NCBI GenBank assembly: GCA_001580565.1
Contig: LRBF01000003.1
Coordinates: 1-40,850, forward strand
DNA: 40,850 nt
Direction: 5' to 3'
From: Caballeronia megalochromosomata
GTDB taxonomy: Bacteria; Pseudomonadota; Gammaproteobacteria; Burkholderiales; Burkholderiaceae
Positions 25,594 through 34,181 of the stretch are shown here, in pieces (position 1 is the stretch's first letter; the number at the start of each line of letters is the position of its first letter). The notes under the pieces are model-generated. The model saw only the letters and a list, made by a program, of their open reading frames with translations. It searched no databases and was not told the origin of the DNA. Made by a program: the position numbers and the translations under genes.

Positions 25594-26739
25594 ATGCCCG
25601 CAAACTTTCTGGACGAGTCGCAAACGATGTGGCTCGATACCGTCAACAAGTTCATGGACAACGAGATCACCGTCGAATATGTGCGCAAGTGCGACATGGA
25701 GCGGCAGTATCCGTACGAGGCCTACGAGAAGATCGCGCAGCAAGGCTGGCTGGGTATTCTGATTCCGGAAGAAGCGGGCGGCTCGGGCGGTGACATCTTC
25801 GATTACTCGCTGATGGCCGAAGGCCTCGGCAAGTTCGGCTTCGACTTCGCATGCTCGGTGCTCGTGCCGACCTTCACCGCGATGAACATCATCAAGTTCG
25901 GCACGCCGGAACAGAAAGCGCGGTACGTGAAGCCCTTCATCGACGGCAAGATCCGCTTCTCGGTGTCGATCTCCGAGCCGGACGCGGGTTCCGACGCAGC
26001 GAACACGAAAACGCGCGCGCGTCGTGACAGCAACGGCGACTGGATCGTGAGCGGCCAGAAGCTCTGGTGCAGCGGCGCGGCGGCGAAGGACACGACCATC
26101 GCGATGCTGGTGCGCACCGGCAACGACGACAAGCACGGCGGCCTGTCGGTGCTGCTGATTCCGAATGACACGAAGGGTGTCGTCATCAACAAGCTGCCGA
26201 CACTCTCGCGTCACGCGACGGGCACCACCGAAATTTTTCTCGACGAAGCGCGCGTGCCCGGCGATGCGTTGCTCGGCGACGTCGGCCAGGGCTGGAAGAT
26301 CATCACGGAGCATCTTGAGCTGGAACGCTGCGCGGTCGCGGCGGCGTACACGGGAAACGCGCAACAGGCCGTGACCACGGCGACGCGCTATGCGCACGAG
26401 CGCATCCAGTTCAGCAAGCAACTGTACGAGTTTCAGGTGATCCGCCACATGCTCGCCGATTGTCAGACCAAGGTCGACGCCGCGCGTCTCTTGTGCTATC
26501 GCGCTGCGCAAATGGCCGCTGCGCACGTGCCGTGCAGCCGCGAAGTGTCGATGGCCAAGCTCTACGGCTCCGAGACGCTCAAGGAATGCGCGCTCGCCGG
26601 CATGCAGGTGCTCGGCGGCTACGCGAATCTGCCCGAGGCGGACATGGAGCGCTATCTGCGCGAGAGCATCCAGTCGACGATTGGTGGCGGCACGTCGCAG
26701 ATTCAGCGCACGATCATCGCCAAATCTATGCGTCAGTAA
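25594..26739 (+). CDS. Acyl-CoA dehydrogenase
   Basis: FAD enzyme of 381 aa that would introduce a 2,3-double bond into an acyl-CoA. Visible are SISEPDAGSDAAN (126-137), ISGQKLWCSG-like VSGQKLWCSGAAAK, and the C-terminal GGGTSQIQR. The base position used in medium-chain enzymes (E in YEGTSQIQR) is G365 here. E244 in LELERC instead matches the base position of isovaleryl-CoA dehydrogenase, suggesting a branched substrate. GGAG lies 11 bases before the start. First gene of an operon with MaoC, thiolase-like and DUF35 genes. Confidence 0.88.
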   Translation: MPANFLDESQTMWLDTVNKFMDNEITVEYVRKCDMERQYPYEAYEKIAQQGWLGILIPEEAGGSGGDIFDYSLMAEGLGKFGFDFACSVLVPTFTAMNIIKFGTPEQKARYVKPFIDGKIRFSVSISEPDAGSDAANTKTRARRDSNGDWIVSGQKLWCSGAAAKDTTIAMLVRTGNDDKHGGLSVLLIPNDTKGVVINKLPTLSRHATGTTEIFLDEARVPGDALLGDVGQGWKIITEHLELERCAVAAAYTGNAQQAVTTATRYAHERIQFSKQLYEFQVIRHMLADCQTKVDAARLLCYRAAQMAAAHVPCSREVSMAKLYGSETLKECALAGMQVLGGYANLPEADMERYLRESIQSTIGGGTSQIQRTIIAKSMRQ

Positions 26740-26773
26740 TCCGAACTATCCATCAAATAGACAGGAGATATCG

Positions 26774-27271
26774 ATGAGCGTCGTCAATAACAGCGTGAAC
26801 GTGCCGTGGGACGAGCTGGAGATCGGCCAGAAATTCCGCTCGGCGGGCCGCACCGTGACTGAAAGCGATGTGGTCATGTTCTGCATGTTCACCGGCAACT
26901 GGATCGAGATTCACTCGAACACCGAATACGCATCGAAGACGCGCTGGGGCGAGCGCCTCGTGCAAGGCATGCTGACCTTCTCGCTGCTCTCGGGTCTGCT
27001 TCAGTTCGGCCCGGCGATCCAGGCGAACTACGGCGTCGACAAGATGCGCTTTCTCAATCCGGTGAAGATCGGCGATACCGTTTATGTGAGCGCGGAAGTC
27101 ATCGGCAAGAAGGAGAAGGACGAAACGTACGGCGTCGGCTCCTTTCTGATCAAGGCGTTCAACCAGCGCGGCGAAGTCGTGCAGCGCAGCGAATGGAGCC
27201 TTCTGATGATGCGCCGGCGCGCCGATCTCGGTGCGCTCGTCGCCGGTTCGCAGCCTGAGCTTCAGGACTGA
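26774..27271 (+). CDS. MaoC-like hot-dog-fold protein
   Basis: Single hot-dog domain of 165 aa. The hydratase-2 motif (Asp-x4-His) appears as N42-W-I-E-I-H47: the His is present but the Asp is Asn. The GERLVQGMLTFSLLSGL helix and the V-KIGDTVYVSAEVI strand are normal. It would be expected to hydrate the enoyl-CoA made by the upstream dehydrogenase, but the Asn means either weakened chemistry or a structural role. It precedes the thiolase-like gene by 11 bp. Confidence 0.82.
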   Translation: MSVVNNSVNVPWDELEIGQKFRSAGRTVTESDVVMFCMFTGNWIEIHSNTEYASKTRWGERLVQGMLTFSLLSGLLQFGPAIQANYGVDKMRFLNPVKIGDTVYVSAEVIGKKEKDETYGVGSFLIKAFNQRGEVVQRSEWSLLMMRRRADLGALVAGSQPELQD

Positions 27272-27282
27272 GGAGAGCGAGC

Positions 27283-28494
27283 ATGACGCCTCAACCCGTC
27301 GCCGCGATCGTCGGAATGGGCGATGCCTACGCATCGCTCGCGAATCGCAAGGACCCGTTGCAGCTCGCAGCCGAAGCCACGCACCACGCGCTCGCCGACG
27401 CGGGCATCGGTCGCGATCAGATCGATGCCGTGTTCACCGGCCGCTCGCCGTGGGCCGACAAGCGCTCGCAGTGGAGCAACATCTTCATCTCGCACATGCA
27501 GATGCCGGTGACCATCACGAGCGAGGTGACGATGCACGGCGCGGGGCTGACATCGACCATCGCCATTGCGTCGCAGATGATCGCAGCGGGCCGCGCGGAG
27601 TACGTGCTGTGCCTGCAAAGCGATGCGACGGAACTCTTCGTCGATGCCGTCGCGATGGGCGCCGAAGCCGACGCCGATCCGCAGTTCGAGATTCCGTACG
27701 GCCCGACCATTCCCGCGCTGTACGCGCAGGCCGCGTGCCGTTACTTTCACGAGTTCGGCATCACGGAAGACGATCTCGCCGATGTCGTGATCGCGAACCA
27801 GCGCTGGGGGCGGCATCATCCGCACGCGGCGAAGGCGAAGTTCGGCGAGATCGATCGCGCGAAGGTTTTGAGTTCGCCGTATGTCGCCTCGCCGCTGCGC
27901 CGCTGGATGTGCTCGACCTGGGGCGGCGGCACGGGCGGCGCGCTCGTCGTGACATCGCCGGACAACGTGAAGGACGCGCGCGATCCGATCTACGTGCTCG
28001 GCTATGGATCGGCGACCACACACGAGTATCTGACCGATCGCATGAACATGCGCCGCTGCAGGTTCGAAGGCCTCGGTGCGTTCCCGAATCTCACGCACAC
28101 CGCGACCGCCGAAGCGGCACGTCAGGCCTATGCGATGTCCGGCCTCACGCCATCGGATATCGACATGACGCAGATCTCCGTCAACTTCGCGCACATGGGG
28201 CCGATCGTGATGGAAGACCTCGGCTTTGCGAAAAAGGGCCGCGGCATCGATCTGTATCGCGAGGGACGCACGGGCATCGACGGTGATCTGCCCACCGATA
28301 CCAACGGCGGCTGGCTCTCGTTCGGCCAGCCTGGCATTTCCTGCAACATGGACAGCATCGTCGAGGCCATCCGCCAGTTGCGCGGCACGCCGCTCGGCCT
28401 TGCGGCGCGCAACCGTCCGAAAACGGTCTTGGTGCAGGGCGCGGGCGGCATGCTGGCCGCGGGCGCCGTGCTGATGCTGTCCTCCACGACCTGA
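27283..28494 (+). CDS. Thiolase-like protein (SCP2/lipid-transfer type) without nucleophilic Cys
   Basis: Thiolase-fold protein of 403 aa (AAIVGMGDAYAS, ALADAGIGRDQIDAV, LADVVIANQRWGRHHP, TGGALVVTS). In the segment MHGAGLTST (84-92), the usual Cys nucleophile position is G86 by counting from the following helix. The C-terminal GHPxGATG segment is replaced by TNGGWLSFGQPG. It therefore cannot perform normal thiolysis. The same loss is known in Ltp2, a steroid side-chain retro-aldolase that works with a DUF35 partner, and a DUF35 gene follows here by 10 bp. Aldolase activity is an inference from this parallel. Confidence 0.82.
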   Translation: MTPQPVAAIVGMGDAYASLANRKDPLQLAAEATHHALADAGIGRDQIDAVFTGRSPWADKRSQWSNIFISHMQMPVTITSEVTMHGAGLTSTIAIASQMIAAGRAEYVLCLQSDATELFVDAVAMGAEADADPQFEIPYGPTIPALYAQAACRYFHEFGITEDDLADVVIANQRWGRHHPHAAKAKFGEIDRAKVLSSPYVASPLRRWMCSTWGGGTGGALVVTSPDNVKDARDPIYVLGYGSATTHEYLTDRMNMRRCRFEGLGAFPNLTHTATAEAARQAYAMSGLTPSDIDMTQISVNFAHMGPIVMEDLGFAKKGRGIDLYREGRTGIDGDLPTDTNGGWLSFGQPGISCNMDSIVEAIRQLRGTPLGLAARNRPKTVLVQGAGGMLAAGAVLMLSSTT

Positions 28495-28504
28495 GAGAAC
28501 GCAC

Positions 28505-28924
28505 ATGACAGAAGCCATTGCAGCGCAAGGCTGGCCGCAGCCGTACCGCCTTCCCGATGCCGAGCCATACTGGGCCGCACTCTCCGACAATCAACTCACG
28601 TTTCAGCGCTGCGCCGGTTGCGCGCAGGCGGTGTGGCCCGCGCATTCGTACTGCCCGCATTGCGGTTCGCAATCGCTCGGCTGGGCGCAGTCGGAAGGGC
28701 GCGGTGAGGTCTGGTCGCACAGCACGATCACGCGCGGCCCGACGCCGGTGTGGGCATCGATCACGCCCTACACGGTCGGCTTCATCCGGATGGACGAAGG
28801 CTACTATCTGTTCTCACAGATCGATGCCGAACCGGACGCCGTGCGCATCGGCGCGCGCGTGGCGGTGCGCTTCGTCGAACGCGGCGCGCAGACGATGCCG
28901 GTCTTCGCCTTATCCGACCAATAA
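28505..28924 (+). CDS. DUF35 Zn-ribbon/OB-fold protein
   Basis: Protein of 139 aa. A zinc ribbon has C36-x2-C39 and C50-x2-C53 (CAGC and CPHC), followed by an OB-fold domain (GRGEVWSHSTITRG, YTVGFIRMDEG, GARVAVRFV). DUF35 proteins partner thiolase-like enzymes or acyl-CoA hydratases and hold the acyl-CoA. The tight spacing to the thiolase-like gene upstream makes that protein its likely partner. Confidence 0.88.
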   Translation: MTEAIAAQGWPQPYRLPDAEPYWAALSDNQLTFQRCAGCAQAVWPAHSYCPHCGSQSLGWAQSEGRGEVWSHSTITRGPTPVWASITPYTVGFIRMDEGYYLFSQIDAEPDAVRIGARVAVRFVERGAQTMPVFALSDQ

Positions 28925-28946
28925 CGAACGAGCTGGAGGAGACATC

Positions 28947-30173
28947 ATGGCAGGACCACTCGACGGCGTGCGCATTCTCGATCTCACGTCGAATTTTATG
29001 GGGCCGTACGCATCGCTGCTGCTCGCCGACATGGGCGCGGACGTGTGCAAGATCGAATCGCGCGAAGGCGACACGACGCGCGGCGTCGGACCTTGCAGGC
29101 ATCGCGGCATGAGCGCGATCTTCCTGCATCTGAACCGCAACAAGCGCAGCATCGTGCTCGACCTGAAACATCCGCGCGGCGCGGCGGCGCTGCAACGCAT
29201 GATCCGTCACGCCGATGTGGTGATCTACAGCCTGCGGCCCGCGTCGATGGCGCGGCTGGGCATCGCGTATGAGGACGTGCGCGCGGTGAATCCGCGCATC
29301 GTCTACTGCGGCGCGTTCGGCTTCGGCCAGAACGGTCCCTATGCGAATCGGCCCGCCTACGACGATCTGATTCAGGCCGGCGTCGGCATGCCGGTGCTGC
29401 AGGCGCGCAAGACCGGCGAGCCCGAATATGTGGCGACGGCCGTCGCGGATCGCGTCGTCGGCATGGCCTTGTGCTCGGCCGTTTCGATGGCGCTGTACCG
29501 GCGCGAGAAAAGCGGCGTCGGTCAGGAAGTGGAGGTGCCGATGTTCGAGACCTTCGCGCACTTCGTGATGGGCGACCATCTCTATGGACACACCTTCGTG
29601 CCGCCGATCGGCGACTGGGGCTACGCGCGCATGATGAACGGCGACCGCCGTCCGTATCGCACGCTCGATGGCTACATCGGCGTGAACGTCTATGCCGATC
29701 ATCACTGGCGGCGCTTCTTCGTGCTGAGCGGTCATCCGGAGATGGCCGACGATGCGCGTTACGCCGACATTCACGGCCGCACGCAGCATATCGCCGACCT
29801 GTACGCGTTTCTCGCGCGCACGTTCGAGACGAAGACCACCGCGCAGTGGATCGAGCTGCTCGTCGAAGCGGACATTCCCGTCATCGAGATGAACACGCCC
29901 GCGACGCTGCTCGACGATCCACACATGAAGCAGGTCGGCTTCTTCGAGGAGCAGGAGCATCCGTCGGAAGGAAGACTACGGAGCATCGGCATTCCACAGC
30001 GCTGGAGCGAGAGCGCGCCCGGGTTGCGTCATCCCGCGCCGCGCCTCGGCGAGCACACGGAGCAGTTGCTGGACGAATACGGCTTCGCGCGCGACGAGAT
30101 CGAGGACATCTTGCGTTCTGGCGGCGCATGGGCCGCACAGCGGGCACAACCGGAGAACGAACATGCTGCGTGA
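28947..30173 (+). CDS. Family III CoA-transferase (CaiB/BaiF)
   Basis: Protein of 408 aa: GVRILDLTSNFMGPYASLLLADMGADVCKIE, LHLNRNKRSIVLDL (60-73), AYDDLIQAGVG, and D168 in VADRVVGM at the acyl-accepting Asp position. GGAGGAGAC precedes the ATG. Its 3' end overlaps the next CoA-transferase gene by 11 bp. Two adjacent, different paralogues may form a heteromer, as seen in some benzylsuccinate- and cinnamate-type transferases, or act on two different acids. Confidence 0.86.
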   Translation: MAGPLDGVRILDLTSNFMGPYASLLLADMGADVCKIESREGDTTRGVGPCRHRGMSAIFLHLNRNKRSIVLDLKHPRGAAALQRMIRHADVVIYSLRPASMARLGIAYEDVRAVNPRIVYCGAFGFGQNGPYANRPAYDDLIQAGVGMPVLQARKTGEPEYVATAVADRVVGMALCSAVSMALYRREKSGVGQEVEVPMFETFAHFVMGDHLYGHTFVPPIGDWGYARMMNGDRRPYRTLDGYIGVNVYADHHWRRFFVLSGHPEMADDARYADIHGRTQHIADLYAFLARTFETKTTAQWIELLVEADIPVIEMNTPATLLDDPHMKQVGFFEEQEHPSEGRLRSIGIPQRWSESAPGLRHPAPRLGEHTEQLLDEYGFARDEIEDILRSGGAWAAQRAQPENEHAA

Positions 30174-31314
30174 CCTGCCTCTGTCGGGCGTCGTGGTGGT
30201 GGAGCTGAGCGACAGCGCATCCGCGCCGTTCAGCGGCCGCATTCTCGCCGCGCTCGGCGCCGAAGTGTGGAAGGTCGAGCGGCCGAGCGGCGATTCCTCG
30301 CGTGGCTGGGGGCCGAGCACATGGAAGGGCAGCGGCGCGGCGTTTCATGCGATCAACCGGGGCAAGCGCTGCATCAGCATCGACATCAAGGATCAGGGGC
30401 AGCTCGCGATGCTGCACCGGCTGATCGCCGAGCACGCGGACGTGTTCATCCATAACCTGCGGCCGGGAACGAGCGCGAGCTACGGCCTCGACGCCGACAG
30501 TCTGCGCGTGACCAAGCCCGAACTCGTGCATTGCGAGATCGGCGCGTTCGGACACGCCGGTCCGCTCAACGATCTGCCCGGCTACGACCCGCTGATGCAG
30601 GCGTTCTCCGGCATCATGAGCATCACGGGCGAGGAAGGGCAGTCGCCGGTGCGCGCGGGCGTGTCCATCGTCGATTTCGGCACCGGCATGTGGGCCGTGA
30701 TCGGCATTCTCGCGGCGCTCTACCGGCGGCAGGCGAAGCATTGCGGAGCGAGCGTCAACAGCTCACTCCTGGAGACGGCGATCGCGTGGATGTCGGTGGG
30801 CATCGCCAACTTCAACGCGGACGGCGAAACGGGCGCGCGGCATGGATCGGGCGTCGCGTTCATCGTGCCGCATCGGGCTTATGCGACGGCGGACGGCTAT
30901 CTGATCGTCAGCGCCGCCAACGATGCGCTGTTCGCGAAGTTGTGCGCCGCGCTCGATCATCCCGAATGGGCGAGCGACGCGCGTTTCGCGACTAACGCGG
31001 CTCGGCTGAAGTATCGCGGGGAGATCGACGGTCTGATCGGCGTGCGGCTCGCGCAGCAATCGCGCGCGTTCTGGCAGGCGCGCCTGCAGGCGGCGGGCCT
31101 GCCGGTCGCGCCTGTCCAGACGACGGACGAACTCGTGCATCACGCGCAGACGAAGGCGCTCGGCATCATCGAAACACCGCCGGACGACGAGATCGGTCTG
31201 GTCGGGCTGCCGCTGTCGTTCGAAGGCAAGCGCCCGCCGCCCTTGCACGCGGCACGGGACATCGGCGCGGACAATGACCGGCTCGAAGCCCTGCTGAAAG
31301 TCGCCAGCCGGTAG
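30163..31314 (+). CDS. Family III CoA-transferase (CaiB/BaiF)
   Basis: Protein of 383 aa with GVVVVELSDSASAPFSGRILAALGAEVWKVE, HAINRGKRCISIDIK (62-76), GYDPLMQAFSGIMSITGEEG (140-159) and D171 in SIVDFGTG as predicted catalytic Asp. It is closer to succinyl-CoA:carboxylate transferases than its overlapping neighbour, judging by the FSGIMSITGEE segment. Last enzyme of the dehydrogenase operon; the LysR gene follows by 50 bp. Confidence 0.86.
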   Translation: MLRDLPLSGVVVVELSDSASAPFSGRILAALGAEVWKVERPSGDSSRGWGPSTWKGSGAAFHAINRGKRCISIDIKDQGQLAMLHRLIAEHADVFIHNLRPGTSASYGLDADSLRVTKPELVHCEIGAFGHAGPLNDLPGYDPLMQAFSGIMSITGEEGQSPVRAGVSIVDFGTGMWAVIGILAALYRRQAKHCGASVNSSLLETAIAWMSVGIANFNADGETGARHGSGVAFIVPHRAYATADGYLIVSAANDALFAKLCAALDHPEWASDARFATNAARLKYRGEIDGLIGVRLAQQSRAFWQARLQAAGLPVAPVQTTDELVHHAQTKALGIIETPPDDEIGLVGLPLSFEGKRPPPLHAARDIGADNDRLEALLKVASR

Positions 31315-31364
31315 CGCATACGAAAGGCGCACAATGAGCGCACCAGCGATGCGCGAGAGGAGAC

Positions 31365-32309
31365 ATGGGAACCTTCAACCGGCTTCATCTGATTCGTCAG
31401 GTCGATCTGTTCACGCTCAAGCTCTTTCTTTCCGCGGTCGAGGAACAGCAGATCGGCCTCGCCGCGATCCGCGAAAACATCGCCGCATCGACGGCCACCA
31501 AGCGCATTCAGGACCTGGAGGACATCGCCGGCGTCAAGCTGCTCGAACGCAGCCCGAAGGGCGTCGTCGCCAGTCCGGCGGGCAACGTGCTCGCGCGCTA
31601 TATCCGCACGATCTTCGGCAGCCTGGAGGACATGCGCGCCGAGATCGCCGCTTTCACGGAAGGCATGCAGGGCGAGTTGACGGTCGCGTCGGCGCGGTCC
31701 ATCTTCGTGCCGTTCCTGTCGCGCGAGCTGGGCGAGTTCAGCCGCGAATATCCGCTCGTGCATCTCGTCCTGCGCGAACTCGAGAACGCCGAGATCATTC
31801 ACGCCGTATCGCGAGGCGAGGCCGATATCGGCCTGTTCGCGGCGGCGCACGAACTGGATCTCGGCGGCGTCGATGTCACGCCGTACCGGCATGACCGGAT
31901 GGTCGTGGTCGTGCCGCAAGGGCATCCGCTGTGCGCGCATTCGAGCGTCACCTTCAAGGAACTGCTGCCGGAAAAACTCGTCACCGTCGATGCGATGCTC
32001 GGCGCGTTTCGCGCGGCTGCCCGCCGTCTCGGCGCGGAATTCGAGCCGCGCCATTGCGTGCGCAGCGCGGGCGTCGCGATCAGTCTGGTGCAGGCGGGTC
32101 TCGGCGTGACCGTGCAGCCCGAATGCTTTCTCGGCCACGAACTGCTGAACCGCGTTTCGGTGATGGAGCTGGCGGAGCCGTGGGCCGTGCGCAGGATTCA
32201 TATCGCGACGCCGCGCGGGCGCAGCCCGAGTCCGATCACGCGCGCGCTGATGCAGCAGTTGCTCGATCAGCCGCGCGATGAATCAGCGCGGCACGACGAC
32301 GCGCAATGA
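31365..32309 (+). CDS. LysR-type regulator
   Basis: Regulator of 314 aa. The HTH lies at about residues 16-75 (FTLKLFLSAVEEQQIGLAAIRENIAASTATKRIQDLEDIAGVKLLERSPKGV), followed by a two-lobed effector domain from about 97. GAGGAGAC lies directly before the ATG. Located at the end of the dehydrogenase operon, it is the best candidate for binding the TTCG-N7-CGAA operators. Its last 27 bp overlap the 3' end of the convergent acetyl-CoA hydrolase gene. Confidence 0.88.
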   Translation: MGTFNRLHLIRQVDLFTLKLFLSAVEEQQIGLAAIRENIAASTATKRIQDLEDIAGVKLLERSPKGVVASPAGNVLARYIRTIFGSLEDMRAEIAAFTEGMQGELTVASARSIFVPFLSRELGEFSREYPLVHLVLRELENAEIIHAVSRGEADIGLFAAAHELDLGGVDVTPYRHDRMVVVVPQGHPLCAHSSVTFKELLPEKLVTVDAMLGAFRAAARRLGAEFEPRHCVRSAGVAISLVQAGLGVTVQPECFLGHELLNRVSVMELAEPWAVRRIHIATPRGRSPSPITRALMQQLLDQPRDESARHDDAQ

Positions 32310-33533
32310 CGCGTCACGCGCTTCCCGTTCGAGCCGCTCGCGATGATCGGGATGCGCGACATCGATCATGCGCGACACGCGCTGCGCGAGCGACAGTCCG
32401 CGCAGGTCCGCCACGCCGTATTCCGTGACGATCACGCAGGCGTCGCTGCGCGCAATCGTGGTGGGCCCGGAGAGTTGCGCGACGATGCGGCTGTGCCTGC
32501 CCGCCATCGATGGCATCGCGATGATCGGCACGCCGCCGCGGCTCGCCTGCGCGGCACGCAGGAAATCGCCGACGCCGCCGACCGCGCCGACATAGGTGCC
32601 CGCCGCGACTTCCGCGTTCACCTGCCCGCTCAGATCGACTTCGACGGCGGAGTTGATCGCCACGAAGCGATCGAGGTGCCTCAGCACGGTCGCGTCATGC
32701 GTGTACTCCGTGCCGCGCAGTTCCACGGCGGGATTGCGATGCGCGAACTCGCGCACGCGCGCCGAGCCGATTATGACGCCGCCCACGCTGACGCCCGCAT
32801 CGATCGCTTTCCTGGCGTTCGTGACGACGCCCGCTTCACAGAGCGCCGCGATGCCGTCGCCGATGCTGCCCGTGTGCACGCCGAGATCGCGTCTGTCCAT
32901 CAGTTGCGCGAGCACGGCGTCGGGAATCGCGCCGATGCCGGTCTGCAAGGTCGCACCGTCTTCTACAAGGCTAGCTACATGCTTACCGATCGCCGTTTCG
33001 ACCGGACCCGGCGTGCTCGCAGGCGTGTCCGCGAGCGGGGCATCCGATTCGACGAGCAGATCGAAGTCCGTTGCGCGCAGATAAGGCCCGCCATGCGTCC
33101 ACGGCACGCCGGGCGTCACCTCGCCGATGATCGTGCGCGCGCTATTCAACGCCTCGACCAGATATTCGCGCGCGAGGCCGAGCGAATAACGGCCGAGCGC
33201 ATCCGGCGGCGATACCTGAAGCATCACCACATCGACACGCAAGGTGGCGCTGCGCACGAGTTGCGGGAGCTGCGAATAGTGCGCGGGAAGAATGTCGAGC
33301 ACGCCCGCGCGCGCGAGTCTGCGATTGGCGCCGCTGCCGCAATACGCGAGAAAGTCGAAGGCGTCGGCGTGCTCGGGCGCGAGCACGTCCGACAAACCGA
33401 TGCCGAGAAAGAGCCGCACGCGCCCGATGCGATGCCGCGCTTCGACGAGCGCACGCATCAACGTCACGGGTTCGGCGTGCGACTGGCCCCACATGATGGT
33501 ATCGCCGGGGCGGATCAGCGCGGAGAAATTCAT
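32283..33533 (-). CDS. Acetyl-CoA hydrolase/transferase family (4-hydroxybutyrate/propionate CoA-transferase type)
   Basis: Family I-type enzyme of 416 aa. The N-terminal domain has GDTIMWGQSHAEPVTLMRAL. The C-terminal domain has LQTGIGAIPDAVLA, HTGSIGDG and NSAVEVDLSGQVNAE, in which the Glu of S-A-V-E-V-D-L is the expected acyl-carrying residue. VTEYGVADLRGLSLAQR is typical of the family end. It transfers CoA between acetyl-CoA (or similar) and a carboxylate, or hydrolyses the thioester. The start at 33533 overlaps the DUF2889 stop (ATGA). Confidence 0.87.
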   Translation of the reverse strand: MNFSALIRPGDTIMWGQSHAEPVTLMRALVEARHRIGRVRLFLGIGLSDVLAPEHADAFDFLAYCGSGANRRLARAGVLDILPAHYSQLPQLVRSATLRVDVVMLQVSPPDALGRYSLGLAREYLVEALNSARTIIGEVTPGVPWTHGGPYLRATDFDLLVESDAPLADTPASTPGPVETAIGKHVASLVEDGATLQTGIGAIPDAVLAQLMDRRDLGVHTGSIGDGIAALCEAGVVTNARKAIDAGVSVGGVIIGSARVREFAHRNPAVELRGTEYTHDATVLRHLDRFVAINSAVEVDLSGQVNAEVAAGTYVGAVGGVGDFLRAAQASRGGVPIIAMPSMAGRHSRIVAQLSGPTTIARSDACVIVTEYGVADLRGLSLAQRVSRMIDVAHPDHRERLEREARDASLRVVVPR

Positions 33534-34084
33534 GTGGGCGTGTGATAGTCGGGCCACAACCGCTTCACGAGACTGCGCGTCGCGCCGTAGGCGTGGCAAC
33601 TGTCGATCTTGACGGGTCTGCCGTCGCGGTCGCGGTCGTTCAGTGTCGAGGGGCGCAGTCCCACCATCGTCTGGAACGCGGCGCTCGCGAGCGGGCCGAG
33701 CAGTTCTTTCAGATGCGTGCACGTGTCACACGAAGGCAGACGCTTGCGCACCTCGCTGTTCCAGCCCGCGCCGATGCGCAAGCCGATCAGCGCGCGCAGC
33801 GAATCGCCGCCGCCGGGACACTGATCGTACGGATGCGCGCGAATGTACGTGCGCACGTCGCGCACGATCATGTCCGCGTCGAAGACAAGCGTCGCGCCCA
33901 TGTCGTGAATCGGAGTATGGCCACGCACCATGCGCGCGCCGCCGGGCGGCGTGAAATCGTGTGACTTGGAATCGACGAGGATCGCGCTCGCCTCGAACAG
34001 ACCGTCGCTGCGCCGATACCCGCGCAGGTCGATCTGGCGATGATGCAGCTCTTCGCGCGTTGTGTCTTCGTGTTCAATCGCCAT
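33530..34084 (-). CDS. DUF2889 protein
   Basis: Protein of 184 aa. It matches the DUF2889 pattern: HHRQIDLRGYRRSDGLFEASAILVDSKSHDF at the start, then HDMGATLVFDADMIVRDV, and a C-D-T-C-T-H-L motif near residues 135-141. The biochemical role is unknown to me; the gene often sits beside aromatic or CoA catabolic genes. The ATG at 34084 follows GAGGCG; ORF extensions to 34108 or 34144 lack a Shine-Dalgarno. It is coupled by ATGA overlap to the acetyl-CoA hydrolase-type gene, so they probably act together. Confidence 0.75.
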   Translation of the reverse strand: MAIEHEDTTREELHHRQIDLRGYRRSDGLFEASAILVDSKSHDFTPPGGARMVRGHTPIHDMGATLVFDADMIVRDVRTYIRAHPYDQCPGGGDSLRALIGLRIGAGWNSEVRKRLPSCDTCTHLKELLGPLASAAFQTMVGLRPSTLNDRDRDGRPVKIDSCHAYGATRSLVKRLWPDYHTPT

Positions 34085-34181
34085 GGGTTCGCCTCGTATG
34101 CTGTTCATACGGTAAGCCGCTTCGTCATGCGATGTCCACGTCATGGCCGCGTGCGTTCCGTAGTTCGAAAGCGCGCGCTGC

